From Scortum barcoo (taxonomy: Eukaryota > Chordata > Actinopteri > Centrarchiformes > Terapontidae), in NCBI GenBank assembly GCA_023238725.1, contig CM041553.1:14257001-14321000 (forward strand): a stretch of 64,000 nt of DNA, written 5' to 3'. The position numbers were made by a program, and so were the translations under genes. Position 1 is the stretch's first letter, and every line of letters begins with the position of its first letter. The notes below the pieces were generated by a model, which searched no databases, had not been told where the DNA came from, and saw only the letters and a list, made by a program, of their open reading frames with translations. Of this stretch, positions 36,601 through 48,600 are shown in pieces.

Positions 36601-39600
36601 TGGATTTCTGGTTTAATTCTCTCTTGTGTGTCTGCCTGTGTGTCAGTTCTTGCAGATGGAGAATGAGCTGGCGAGGGAGCAGATGGCTGAAAGTGAGTCA
36701 CTGCTGAGGGCCAACCTGCAGGGGCTGCGGGAGAGGAACATCCAGTGTGAGGACCTAAAAGGAGAACTTGCTCAACTTCAGTAAGTTTAAAGTTACACCC
36801 ATGTAAAATCCATTTCTATGTAAATTATAATTAAAGTAGAAAACCGATTAATGTGGTGTTATTTTATCCATATTGTGTTGTGAAATTGTTGCATTTAGAA
36901 GGTTGCATCTGTTGCCATGACAACATGCTGTCCGACTTCATTACTTCATTTGCATTTTGTCATCATCCCTGTTTTCTTTTCTGTGTACTTAATTGTAACT
37001 TGTCTGTCTCTGTGTGTGTGGTGCAGGCTTGAGAATAATAGTTTGCAGGGGGAGCTGGAGGCCACGAGATCCAGAGCCAATGCAACACAGCTGGAGCTTG
37101 GAGAGAAACTGGCACAGGCAGTCACTGAGGTTACTCTGCTACATCACACGCTGCGAGGTCTGACCAATGAACTGCATGCAGCTCTCAATGACAAGGTAAC
37201 ACATGAGAGGGAGAGAGCCTTCGATTATATGTGTGGTTAAAGAACTACTAAACATCATTTTGAGAAAGCAAGTAATACTGAAATGAACTGTAAGTGGACT
37301 GTGGAGACAACCAGATTTTGTCATGAAGGTGTTCATGTCTTTTCAGAAACTAGAACCACCAAAGGATAAAGAGTCTCAACCAGTCCACAACGCGGACCGT
37401 CGCCACCCCTCCAGCTCCTTTGTCGACAGCATCATGGTTGCATTAACGGCTGAGAAGGAGGAAGACGTCAAAACAGAGACATTTTCTGAACCAGGTACTG
37501 TGTCTCACCCTGCATATATCTTTAAGTGATACCTTTTCCAAAATAAAATATCTATTAGGCTGTTAAGTGTTGTTCGTGACCCTGAAAGGCTCACTCCGTT
37601 CTTCCGAGAGACAAGAAACTTGTCATAAAAAAGTAGCTAGTTACTTTGCTGAAGTTTAGCAGCTTTTTGATAGTGATGCTGATTAAATTTGTGTTGGTCT
37701 TCAGTCGAAATGGGTCACGGTGCATCATTCAACCTCACTTCATGATCCTCCTCCCAACCTGGATCATTCTCAGGTCTTACACTTTCACTGGTTTCTTGAA
37801 CATCTGTTCCTATCAGAGCTGACCTAAGAATTTAATTAAATACAGTGCAGTGTAGTTGCAGGTGTTAACAAGTGTCTCTGAATAACAGAGATTCACCTGC
37901 GACAGCTGTTTGATTTGAATCAGACATGAAGTGAATGCATTTTCAGCAGACTGATGTCCATTACCAAAAATAACACAATAACGCTATTTTCCTCCTTGGA
38001 GAAGAGGTGACAATGATGTGTGATGATGATGATTAATGTGTTTTCATGCTGTAATAAGAATCAAGATTGTCATCATGTTTTAACATGAAGAAATTAATAT
38101 TGGTGACTTCCAGCTTTAAATGTAAATATAGTAAAGTAATAGTACAAATATGTAATGTGTACACAAATATCCAAAGTCCAAAGTTGCAACAGCAATGCAC
38201 AGTAGGGGAGTGGGTCAGTGTCAAGTTTAAGTCAAGTGCATGTCTCAAGTTCTAAATAGGGTGAAATAAATTGTACAGCTCTGGGGAAAAAGCTGTTTCA
38301 GTCTGGTAGTTGTCTTTATAAATTAATAATTTGACTATTCGATTAATAAATCGACTTTTCTCTACTTCATTTACTGGTGCAGTTATCACATTTTCAGCTT
38401 ATTTAGATAAAATGCATAGCTCAAATACCCACTGTATTTTGAACGAACATGTCTCAGAGTCATTTTGAAGCAGTTATTGCTTTGCAGAACTAACATTTTT
38501 ACTTACCAGGACCAAAAGTGAATGAAAAACACATTCAAACTGTTCAGCGATGGCTTAAATGTCATCTAATTACTTGGGTTAATGAAAATCTAAGCTGTGG
38601 TTCACTGTCTCTTTGGTCCCTTCAGACATGCCTGAGCCACAGTGTGGAACTTTGTTCAGTGAGACGAGCGCCTTCACCCGCATCGCAGCCGTCACCCCTA
38701 AAAAGAATCAGAGCACAGTCGAGTTTGAGCCTGAGGAGGACGAGCAGAGCAGCGTGGCAGACTTGTTCGCTGACCTGAGCGGCACTGTCGCAGAGCTCAT
38801 CAGCACCCTGAAGTTGGTGCGACAGCGTAAAGATGCTCAGCTGGAGGAGCTGCACAACACCATGTAAGTGATGGAAAATGTTCATGTGGTTGTGAAATCG
38901 CAATTTGCATTTTCTCATGTCTATTTTGAGATCACAACCAATAAAGTTAGAGCTGCAACAAAGAATTCTTTTAATTAAAGATTAATGTGTTCAGATTAGT
39001 TGATTATCCACTCTGTTTATAAATTAGAGTTAGTTGCAATTTAAATTTGATAAACTGGAACTCTAGATTTATGGTGTTTTTGATTAGAAGAAAAATGATT
39101 AACTTGTTATAAAAATGGTTGCTGCCTCCTCACTGGTGATAAGAATTACATGCGAAAGACATTGTGGGAATACCTATTGAAAAACTTTATTTAAACATTA
39201 TGCTTTGACACAGAGCCTCCATCAAAGGTTTGGCATTAATGAGGACAATCTGTGACAGAGAGAAAGAAGACTTTAGTGGATTTATTTTCTATAAACCTAA
39301 TTTCTAAGGGGAATAAATGAAAGGAGTTTCCAAGTTGTCTTTCATATTTGATAAATTAGTTTAATGTTGAGGAGAGAGCATTATTCATACAAGCCTAATG
39401 TCAAATTTAAGGCAGTGCGTCTAATCCTCCTTCTCCAACATTATTTTATTCATTATTCCAGCTTTGGCCTGCAGGGGGAGCAGCAGGCCGCGAACAGCAG
39501 GCACCAGGCGGAGGTGTTTGAGCTGAAGCATCAGCTCAGCCGTCTGAACAGCCTGGCTGAGAGGGGAAGTCAGGCGCTGCAGCAGAAAGCTCTGGTAAGA

Positions 39601-40687
39601 ACTACTGCACGTCCCCTCAGCGCTGACTTTACCTGCAATACCTAATAAAATGAAAAATGTGTACGGAAGAGATTTGACAGATGGGAATTATCTTGTTGAG
39701 CCGGGGAAAGTTTCTACAACACAGTTTCTTTGTACACAGGATGAGAAAACATTGGGAAAGTTGATGTCGGAGATACAAGAGACCCAGGAAAGTCTAAATA
39801 AACACAAGGCTGACAGTAATGTAAGGCACAAAATCCATATATATATATATATACATATACATATACATATATACATACACACACACACACATACGTTTGA
39901 AACACTCGGGATGCTATCGGCTCAGCGTAATGGTCATCAATGTTTTCATAGGAATTGCGGAAGGAGGTGGCTGAGCTTCGTCGCGCTCTTCAGCAGTCAA
40001 AGGTGGAGTCTCAGTTCCTGCACGATGAGTTGAAAAAAGCTGGTGGCCAATTGACTACCCCCACACATTTCATGGAGGAAAAGATCCAGTTATTGAAAGA
40101 GGTACGATGCTGTTGGTTAACGTGAGAATAGCCAGATAGATTATATTTATTACAGTACTTTTTAGGATGTTATTGAGCAAACACGGGTTTCTTTCATTTA
40201 ATCTGCAGGTGGAGAGACTGAAACTTAGCCTTCAGGAGGTGGAACAGGCCAGAGTCAAACTCCTTGATAGAGCGAAAAGACATGTAAGTATCAGTTTGAT
40301 GCACTCTAGGAGTTATTGATATTAATGACTACATACCAGCGTCTTTCTTTATGTTCTTGTAATAAAATGAGATTTTCGTCTTATGTAATAACGAGACGAA
40401 GAACCGTCATATAATTGATGAAATCCTTGACGATGTAATGTCTTTCACAGCAAATGATCCACCAGACCAACCAGCAGAAAAGTGAGAATGAGCTTCAGCT
40501 GTTAAACAACATGATCAATAAAGTCAGAGAGGTGAGATGTGCTCTTCATCTTTGGTATCCTGTAAACACTATATGTATATATATATGTATACTAAATGTT
40601 ATTTTCTCCACACAGACGCTTCTGTCTTTGCCGGCAGTTGTGAAGAATTGTGAACAACTTCAACAGCTCATTGAATACCTTGGCTGA
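30659..40687 (+). CDS. spag5: Sperm-associated antigen 5 / astrin (mitotic spindle and kinetochore protein)
   Basis: There are 24 coding exons: 30659-30697, 30795-30923, 31012-33228, 33334-33526, 33695-33811, 34005-34097, 34198-34332, 34500-34619, 34716-34808, 35080-35214, 35344-35437, 35596-35743, 35844-35894, 36083-36257, 36647-36780, 37027-37195, 37347-37494, 38626-38863, 39462-39594, 39740-39820, 39952-40101, 40209-40283, 40451-40531 and 40616-40687. They sum to 1673 codons plus one extra base, because the 2.2-kb exon changes frame between 31256 and 31302. The N-terminus (TPLRSLENE) and about 740 residues of large exon are disordered. From about residue 800 onward the protein is coiled coil. 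Shared with mammalian astrin: LEQRLRSSMIMVEALVQQL, SSFVDSIMVALTAE, SAFTRIAAV and the end TLLSLPAVVKNCEQLQQLIE. Astrin, with kinastrin, stabilises kinetochore-microtubule attachment. About 1670 aa against about 1190 in human; the excess is N-terminal. Confidence 0.92.
31129..32077 (+). repeat. Four diverged copies of a K-S-F-x-C-x-G-G-E-V-E-[IV] motif in the astrin N-terminus
   Basis: The copies are GDVTFKSFICPGGEVEI (31129-31179), RIVTWKSFSCDGGEVEV (31412-31462), SDVTLKSFHCTGGEIEI (31688-31738) and the weaker EGVTCGSFISGRSEVEV (32027-32077). The first two, and the second and third, are about 280 bp (roughly 93 codons) apart; the fourth is 339 bp after the third. Each is followed by a PLPD/PLAD-like phrase, and the first three then by an H-[AFT]-[DE]-H-[LP]-Y phrase. 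I know of no name for this unit, and I do not see it in mammalian astrin from memory. Confidence 0.75.
38945..39120. repeat. Degraded teleost MITE-like fragment in a spag5 intron
   Basis: AGAGCTGCAAC followed by A/T-rich sequence with GATTAGTTGATTATCCA resembles the left end of the repeat family also seen at 10466-10657 and 26374-26776. The right end is not recognisable. Confidence 0.4.
39836..39894. repeat. Compound (TA)n(CATA)n(CA)n microsatellite
   Basis: Lies in a spag5 intron, starting about 15 bp after the donor at 39821. No effect on coding. Confidence 0.85.
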
Positions 40688-40781
40688 CATGTTTGTTATT
40701 GTCACCTGTGTTCGTTGTATTTATGTCTGCTACGTTTTATCTTGTCCCGGCTGTAAGTGTTCATATTTTTAATATGATTTA

Positions 40782-40787
40782 AATAAA
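40782..40787 (+). terminator. spag5 polyadenylation signal
   Basis: AATAAA 95 nt downstream of the spag5 stop, implying a very short 3' UTR. Confidence 0.7.
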
Positions 40788-40799
40788 ACGTTTTAAATG

Positions 40800-41851
40800 T
40801 TATGGATTGTGTCTTTCTTCCTCTTATTTGTATTTTTTTGCTTTTAAAATGTTACAATAGACTATCTTTTTCTTTGTTTTTTAACGTACAAAACGTTTGT
40901 TTGTTTTTTGTTTTACGAACAACTGAATTTAACCTGTGTCCAAAAAGTCTTTTCCCTTCCTATCCAGTTATAGCTTCATGTTATTGCACATGGTCATTTT
41001 GTATTGTGTACATTTAACATTGGTTAGGTATGCCACTGGAGGCAGATATTTCTTTTCTAGTATTACAATATTAAATAAGTGCACTGTGCCAAAAAGCTGC
41101 CTAATTCTTTTTTTATTATAGCCTACCAGTAGACCATAACCCAAGCTGGTGTTTATCAAGTGAATATTTGTTGTGTACTGAGCGCAGGCCTTACAATAAT
41201 TCAATCATTGTCATTTTCATATTATTTTAATTTAACACCTGGTGATTACTGCTATCTTCATTTGATCCACAGAGATTTTAAGATTCAGCAGCATTCAAAA
41301 TAAACTAGTGTCTTTTCATCTCAGTTTGTTGGAAAAATAAAACAAAAAAAACATCAAAAGTCAACAAAGCTTCTTTTCTGATAGAAAATTCAGACGTCCT
41401 CAGTATAATGAAGCGTTTCCTTACGAGTCCCATCTTGCCAGATATGCAGACTGTGGAGGAAGTTTCCAGTGTTGAGATAAAGGACTCGCGCCACTTCACT
41501 TTACAGCCTGAAATATTGAGTTACAAGTCAATTCATTTTCTTGATTAGTGGATCTGTGTGGTAGATTAACTGTGTGTCTGTCTAAGTGCTGTGTTGATGT
41601 CTCAGCACGATAATTGAGGCCGGTCACAGTGACTGGTAATACTGTGGCTCCAGACAACACTTCAAACCAGCTGAGCTGAAACAGCTGAAGAAAGCAACGC
41701 AATAGCGCAAAAGAAAAAGCTTTTTTTTTTTTTTTTTTCCTGGTGGTATGAGTCTTGATCTTTTGGTCCTTGTTATTTATAATATATAATAATTTTTAGT
41801 TATACTATCATAAATATAACTGACATAATTTCTATATGTAGCTAACTGATG

Positions 41852-41945
<94 letters not shown>

Positions 41946-42058
41946 GCTAAAATCTTCTAGTAGGATATTTCAGATCAATTGCTTAAACTGTAATACAGAT
42001 AATAAATCATTAATTTAAATATTGTATTCTTGAAGAACAAAAGTGCTATATAATTCCA
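40800..42058. other. Intergenic region between convergent spag5 and foxe1
   Basis: AT-rich sequence without a recognisable gene. It contains a T-run (41721-41738) and a long TA tract. Confidence 0.6.
41854..41941. repeat. (TA)n microsatellite, about 44 units
   Basis: Uninterrupted TA repeat. A perfect self-complementary tract of this length can form cruciforms and is often mis-sized in assemblies. Confidence 0.95.
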
Positions 42059-42064
42059 TTTATT
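42059..42064 (-). terminator. Candidate foxe1 polyadenylation signal
   Basis: AATAAA on the - strand about 520 nt downstream of the foxe1 stop. This is the first such hexamer I see on that strand. Confidence 0.45.
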
Positions 42065-42583
42065 TCCAAAAAGGCAACCTAATATGCATTTTCATTTGGC
42101 AACAAAATACATGCAAATGACCTAAAGCTGATGTTCTTCATACAAGCCACTTACTGCAAAGCCAATGACCATGAAGCACAATAATTTATACTAAAATGTC
42201 AAAGTCTGTCACATAAACTCACCAGTAATGTAAATATTAAACTTGCACATTCAGTTCATGATAGAAAAAAAAGCAACCACACACAACATTAGATGAATTT
42301 TACATGCTCACATGCTGTGAGGAGGCCTTGACATTTAACTCCTAATTTCTAGTGTGTATTCTAAAGTAAATAACCATTGTTATGGAACATGGGTTCATGT
42401 GGTAAATCACAGTTGTGTCAGGAATTTTTTTGTCACTCTGTTCGGTTTTGTCCTTAATAAATGTCTTGAACAAACAAAAACAGCCACGTTTGTGTGCAGA
42501 AATGTCGGCTCATGATGCCGTCTCAAGTCTCTGATATTCTGAGAAGAAGTTAGTGAGATGCTTGGATCTCGATTCTCAGTGGC

Positions 42584-43678
42584 TCAGATGGCAGACACAA
42601 ACCTCTCCATATTTCCTGGGTATGTGGGGTGTCTCAGGTAGCCCCCAGTGTTTGCGATAGGACTTGGAGCATTGTTATACTGGGAGAAAGAGCCCAGCGG
42701 CACTGGGGAGACTCTGCCGTAATGGTCCATGGACTCTGCAGATCCGTGGGCTGATGAATGGAGGCGTCCTGTGGTTGCATACCCCTGAGGGTGGCCCTGT
42801 CCGTAGGGGCTCTGGTGTGTATGGTGGTGTGGGTGGCCGTTAGGCCCAGAATAGGTGAACCCGGGATGTGTGGAAGAGCGGGATGAAATGGCCCCACCGC
42901 ATGGTTGGCTCTGGAAAGCCGGGCCTCCCAGGCTACAGGGGCTGGATCCGTTCGGAATCCCCTCGGGACTGAAACTTCGGTTGGACTGCTGCATCACCTC
43001 TGGCCCTTGACCTCCTAGCATGCTGGCTGGAGTTGGGTGTCCTATGAGGTTATTAATGCTGAACATTCGAGCCTGACCAGGTCCAAACCCTGGAGGGGAT
43101 GAAGAGGGGTAATAGGCGCTGGGCAGCTGCTGCCCATAGCCTGGACTGACTGTCATGTTGGGGTAGACTGAGTTGGCGTATGCAGCTGATCTGGCGATCT
43201 GGACAGGAGAGAAAACTGGTGTTTCATGGGCATATGAGGCGTAAGTGCTGAAGTCACAGCGTTTAAACCTCTTTCTGCGCCGCAGGAAGCTGCCGCTCTC
43301 AAACATGTCCTCTGCGTTTGGGTCTAAAGCCCAGTAGTTACCTTTCCCCGGCCGTCCCGGCTCTCGAGGGATCTTGATAAAGCAATCATTGAGAGTCAAG
43401 TTATGGCGGATTGAGTTCTGCCATTTCTTTGAATTGTCTCTGTAGAAGGGGAAGCGCTCTGTGATGAATTTATAGATGCCCCCCAAAGTCAGCTTTCGGT
43501 CAGGGGAGTTGGCTATGGCCATGGAAATGAGCGCGATGTAGCTGTAAGGAGGTTTCCCTCGCTGGAGGGGTCTCTTTCTCCTCCGACCTCTGGGCTGCTC
43601 CTCAGTCTGTGGTGGAGGGTTGGAGGCAGATGAGGTGGTGTCTGCTGAAGAGTCTTTCTCCACTTTGACCACTGGCAT
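42584..43678 (-). CDS. foxe1: Forkhead box protein E1 (thyroid transcription factor 2)
   Basis: An uninterrupted frame of 364 aa. A basic stretch, GRRRKRPLQR (31-40), leads into the forkhead DNA-binding domain at about 41-131 (GKPPYSYIALISMAIANSPD, KFITERFPFYRDN, KKWQNSIRHNLTLNDCF, GKGNYWALDPNAEDMFESGS). It is followed by RRRKRFKR (133-140), a second nuclear localisation cluster. The remainder is Ser/Pro/Gly/Tyr-rich, with an eh1-like repressor motif FSINNLIG (206-213) and the end ERFVSAI. FOXE1 is a pioneer-type regulator of thyroid, palate and pharyngeal development. FOXE1 over FOXE3 is supported by the trmo/hemgn neighbourhood. The poly-alanine tract that follows the forkhead in human FOXE1 is absent. 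The start is the first ATG of the frame. Convergent with spag5. Confidence 0.95.
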   Translation of the reverse strand: MPVVKVEKDSSADTTSSASNPPPQTEEQPRGRRRKRPLQRGKPPYSYIALISMAIANSPDRKLTLGGIYKFITERFPFYRDNSKKWQNSIRHNLTLNDCFIKIPREPGRPGKGNYWALDPNAEDMFESGSFLRRRKRFKRCDFSTYASYAHETPVFSPVQIARSAAYANSVYPNMTVSPGYGQQLPSAYYPSSSPPGFGPGQARMFSINNLIGHPTPASMLGGQGPEVMQQSNRSFSPEGIPNGSSPCSLGGPAFQSQPCGGAISSRSSTHPGFTYSGPNGHPHHHTHQSPYGQGHPQGYATTGRLHSSAHGSAESMDHYGRVSPVPLGSFSQYNNAPSPIANTGGYLRHPTYPGNMERFVSAI

Positions 43679-43781
43679 TGTCTTTGACAGTTCAAAATTA
43701 TCCCTTTAAAGACAGACAAAAAGTGAACTTACTTCCACAGTTCAGATGAAGCTCCCTCTGTTCGAGGAAACAGATTAAATC

Positions 43782-44067
43782 CTGCAAAGTGGAAATCAAA
43801 ACAAGAAGTCTGCTCGACACACAGTCCAGCCAGAAAGATCACATTTCTTTCTAATAACTCACTATCTCTGAGTCCAAATCCAGCAGTTCTTCAAAGGCCG
43901 TGGAAGTAATTTGCTTTTCCAAGAGATCCTTTTTCATTAAATGCTGCACTCATTGAGCTTATGGCTTATTCCCAGAGTTTGTTGTGAGGTTAAGCCGAAG
44001 CGTTAAGTTATGAGAGCGCCATGTGTGGTGTTTAAGGCGTGTGTGAGAATGAGTCACTGAGTCTTAC
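43782..44067 (-). other. Putative intron in the foxe1 5' UTR
   Basis: On the - strand, CTCTACAG is followed by GTAAGA (donor at 44067-44062), and a pyrimidine-rich TTGATTTCCACTTTGCAG precedes 43781 (acceptor). This would put a non-coding exon upstream of 44067 and leave a leader of about 103 nt before the ATG. A second acceptor (CTGTCTTTAAAG, ending at 43704) is an alternative. Human FOXE1 is intronless as I know it. Confidence 0.4.
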
Positions 44068-44099
44068 CTGTAGAGTGTATTACCTCCACTTGAGGGGCC

Positions 44100-45605
44100 A
44101 CACCCCCTTCAGCATCACATGGTCTCAACATACCTGAACTTTGTAAGGGTCTATTGTTCATGTTTAACTAAGTCTACATACTTTGTGATGAACATTTGTA
44201 CCTCCATGTCTATTTTATGTTTCTGTGTTTTGATCCTACATATCTGAAATGTACTCAATGTCATAAACTTCTCAAATGGTTAAAAATGTCAAACTCTGAA
44301 TCTTCTGATTTGCTTTTGAAAAGTTGTTGATAAAAACAAAAGTTTTCACAAAGTGTTCACCTTTTCCTCTTCTTTTTTGTGTTTCCTAGTGGCTATCAAA
44401 TTTTTTCTCTTCAGGACCCTTTTTAGTCTCATTGACCAGAACTGTCCAAACAAAGTTTCCTCTTAATATTCAAATGTCCCCTTTACACCTACCTCAGTTT
44501 ATTTAAAAAAGTCCAAAATGGTCCATGTTGTTTTGACTTTTAACACTAAAAGACCTCTTTAGTGGTAACTTAAGCTACACGTTGTTTTTCTATCTTGCTT
44601 CCTTGTTTGTTTTGTGCCAGTGGTTGGACAAGCCAGCTGTGTTAAGAGATGTAAATGTTTTCCAGACAAAGGCTGTCCCGCGATTCAGCATGCAAAATGT
44701 AGGCCATCATCATAATCCCTGGACGCAACCTGAGAGACAGGAATAACCAACTCCCGGCATGAAAATTGTGCATTGAAATTGGTTTTGATTATGAATGTCC
44801 TCAAGGAACTGTTGGTCATACTTGCTGGATATGTTTTAAAATCAGTGTCAACAAAGTTTTTTTTTCTGCATATTAGTCTATTTCTAGAGCAAATGGCTAC
44901 ACACAAATTTGACTTTAAATTGACTCTGCTTGAATAATCTAATCTGTGAAAGATCTGCTTTAAAGCTCACTTTAAACACTATTACATTTCCGTGACACCA
45001 CCGATGGAGACAATGCCTACACTCTCAGCAGCTCTGGTGGTATGAAGTCTCGGGGGTTCACCACCTTAATCACTTAAACAAACAGAGAGGAAAACATGGC
45101 AGCACACTCCCACCGCTCAACACCGGGCTGGGTTAACACCACAGGCATGTGTCAGAGCGTGTGCTTGGTGAGAGAGCGTGGGTTTGCTCAGACAAACAGC
45201 CTGATGAAAGCTTCAGTCCTGTGGGGAGGGCTGGGGATGTGCCTCTGAGTGGACCTGTTTGGGTGTATGATGGGTTAACATGAGCTTAATATGAGAGTTC
45301 ACATAACCCACAGACAGTTTTTATACTAACTAACTAACTATTCAAATTTACATTCTAACATTATCCAGGTATTTCTCACAGTCTTTATAGTCTGCTATTA
45401 TCTAGGCAAGATTTTTGTGATTTTTATAATATATGTATTTTTATAAAAAATGTATTTATGGATGGATTTGATTATAGTTAGAGGTACAAGTCAAAGTTGC
45501 AGTACTGTGCGATGACTGATGTGACATCTGGCATGACGGTGAGACTAAACTACTTATTTAAATTTAAATTTATAATATGTTCATATAACTTCAGAGTGTT
45601 ATTGG

Positions 45606-45673
<68 letters not shown>

Positions 45674-48600
45674 GTATATTTAATGAGATTTTTATATCGT
45701 AGTTGTTTCTAAATATCCTATTCATTTTGAAGATATTTTATATAGTTGGTTCATGTGCACAGTAGTACTTTTCTGTTGTTACTGACATCACTACATTTCA
45801 AAATAAATAATGATGATATTGGCTGGATGACAAATTGTGAATAATGCTATCTGTTTATTAATAATCTGTGAGTAAGCCGAGATTTGTCTAAAGTAGTACA
45901 TGTCTTTACATACTGTAGAGGGCTGTGTGTGTGTGCATGTGTCTGTATGTGTGTGTGTGCGGGCACTCAAAGGCCATGCAAAGCTACCTGACACCCTGAG
46001 AGAAGACTGGGGAAAGGCAAATACTCCTGTTCCTGGATCACAGTGGGTAAAATTATCTTTCTCTGTGATGATTGACAGCACAAATGCAAATACATGTAAA
46101 TGAACGCTGATACAATTAGCTGATCAATTGATTAGTACACTGGCAGAAGATACATTTATTTCTATATATAACATATTTTTTATATAATTATATCTGATTT
46201 CAATACGTTTTAGTCAGTGCTAGTTTATTAGAGTCACTAGTTTCATCTTATTAAATGTTATTTCATATAAAACTGAAAATATGTAAACTGAAAACATTTT
46301 GTTGGACATTTGTCACCTTTTGGTGTAGTATGGAGTCCAATATATAGACAAAGCAATTGATTAGAAGAACAAGTGGCAGATTTTAATTAAACTAACTCTA
46401 TAAATAATCTAATTTGAATTTAAATTTATGAATGGGAGGGTAAATTTAGATTATCTTCTTCTTCAAAACAAAATCAAGAATCCACATCTGTAGTTCATAG
46501 AAACATAAAAAAAGCTGTTCACTGTTTTCCACACCAATCTGTGTACTTTCTGTGTAGTCTAGTTTAGTTTAATTCAGTTTAGATCTCTGTTGTCCTACAA
46601 AAGTCAATTCTGCAACAAGGTACAATTAGATCAACAAAAATACAGTAAAACAATAAATCAAAAAGGACAGTAGAACATGTAAATATATACTATACACAAA
46701 ATACAAAATAAAATAAATAGTTTATACAGTAAAAGGTGGAGCACATAAGCATAAAGTGAACCAAGAGTCAATTTGTGGTTTATTTGAATGAGGTGAATTT
46801 AATGCACTTAGAATCCATTAACATTTGAACCTGTCATCTTAAACAGTTTTTTAAACACTAATTCGAGTAAGTTTGTTTTTAAGACATGTGCAAACACAGC
46901 GGATACTGCATTAAGTTAACGCGGTCTTATCCTCATGACTATAATAGTGTGTTTGATTGTGTGGTTAGTTCATTTGAACTTCTGTCAGATGTGATGGACA
47001 TGCAATGCAATTTGCAGTGGACCTCACCCTTTTCCTAAAACAGCTTCTTATGGTTTATGGCTGCGAACAATTAGTGGTGAGTAACTTCTCAGGTACCCGT
47101 TGTTGCTGCAGCTCAGGCTCATAGCTGCCATAGTTTGCTTATGCATCACGATTTGGCACTCACACAGCATTTACTGTTAATATTTGTTCGTGAGCCTTTT
47201 ATCTCAGTGTTTGTGCTGGTGGATTAAAAATATGACTTATACTGCTGAAAGGTGACTCTGTCAACATTTATGATCATGAATGTTTTTGTGGATGTCCCTC
47301 ACTTAAGGCCACATGCACGGCGTTGTGTAACTTGAAAACGTAGCTCTTGTTCAGAAAGAAAACAAACTTTGGCTCTTTTCAAAAACAATATTTTAATAGA
47401 GTGACAAGAAATACAAACATTATCATTATTGTTGGATCGCTATCATTATGTTAGTATCATTATCACATCATCTTTATTTTCTATTAACAATAGATAAAAC
47501 AACCAACTCACAACAAATATCGTCCAGATATGCAGAGCTTTTAACCATCTTTCATTGTTTTGGTTTTACAGCCCACAACTTCTCTTGTTCAGCAGCTGTC
47601 GTCACCAAAAATTATATTTCCCAAATGATTTAGTGGAGACCGAAACAGAGGTAAAAGTAGAATGAGTACTAGACTTACTTTCACCATGTAGACACAAATG
47701 CTAATGTTGCTCTGTCGCTCTGTTGCTGAGTGTATCAATACACAACAGTTTACTAAAAGTTTTGCTTATATATATTTTACAAGGCAATATCGGTGAATTG
47801 CCTATCTTCTTTAGCTCACTACTAACAAAACAGACACATATTGAATGTATGGATATGGATGCATATGAATATTTATTTGTTACAGAGCTTAAAATATTTT
47901 TTCCTTAATGTAAATTATTGATGAATTTTATTTTGTGTAACCTTTGAACTCTTGGGTGACGACTCAGCATGCAGCCTCAGTTTCTGTTGGAGTTTTCCTT
48001 TTTAAGTGTACTTGGGTTTAGCGTCGCTGCATATACGTTAGGGCCCCCACGGCTAAGGGCCCTGGAGCCATGCATTGATGCCGCCGTGAGAGGACTCCAA
48101 CTGTCCATCACAGCACAGAGTGGAGACGCAAATGACGGCTGGAGGCCGGACAGCTGCGCAGGAGAACACTGCTGCAGCCAAGGCAAATGAAGAGCTCTTC
48201 ACTATGTGTCTCACATATACTTCTGGCCGTGCCGGAGAGAAACGGCTCTCTCCAAACAAAGACAAACAAATTAGACATTTGAATTTGAACACTTGACTTT
48301 AACTAGTTGATGGCTGCATGTGTACAGGTGGTGGGTCACTTCAGGACTGATAAGCCCGACATGTCACACACAGCAGTGTTGAAAAATAGGTGTAAAGAAC
48401 AGATAGCGATAGACCTTTAACAGTAGCTGCTGTAAAGACTGGAGTGATTATCCCATCATCTTTATGGTAATAAAATTACCATATAATAACCATAGATTAC
48501 CAGATAATTGCTCCAGCTACAGATTCAGATGATGATTGTCAGTAGAGTCAACACTACAAGCGATCTCTTTCACTCCGCCACATAATTTTCATATTTGTTT

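Noticed and set aside
43727..43732. Second foxe1 5'-UTR donor (GTAAGT on the - strand)
   Set aside because: Used with the acceptor ending at 43704 it would make a 29-nt intron, too short for vertebrate splicing.
47969..48190. 73-codon + strand frame in a GC-richer patch
   Set aside because: It starts with a signal-peptide-like stretch, but no family is recognised and an antisense frame of similar length exists. Kept only as a non-coding island.
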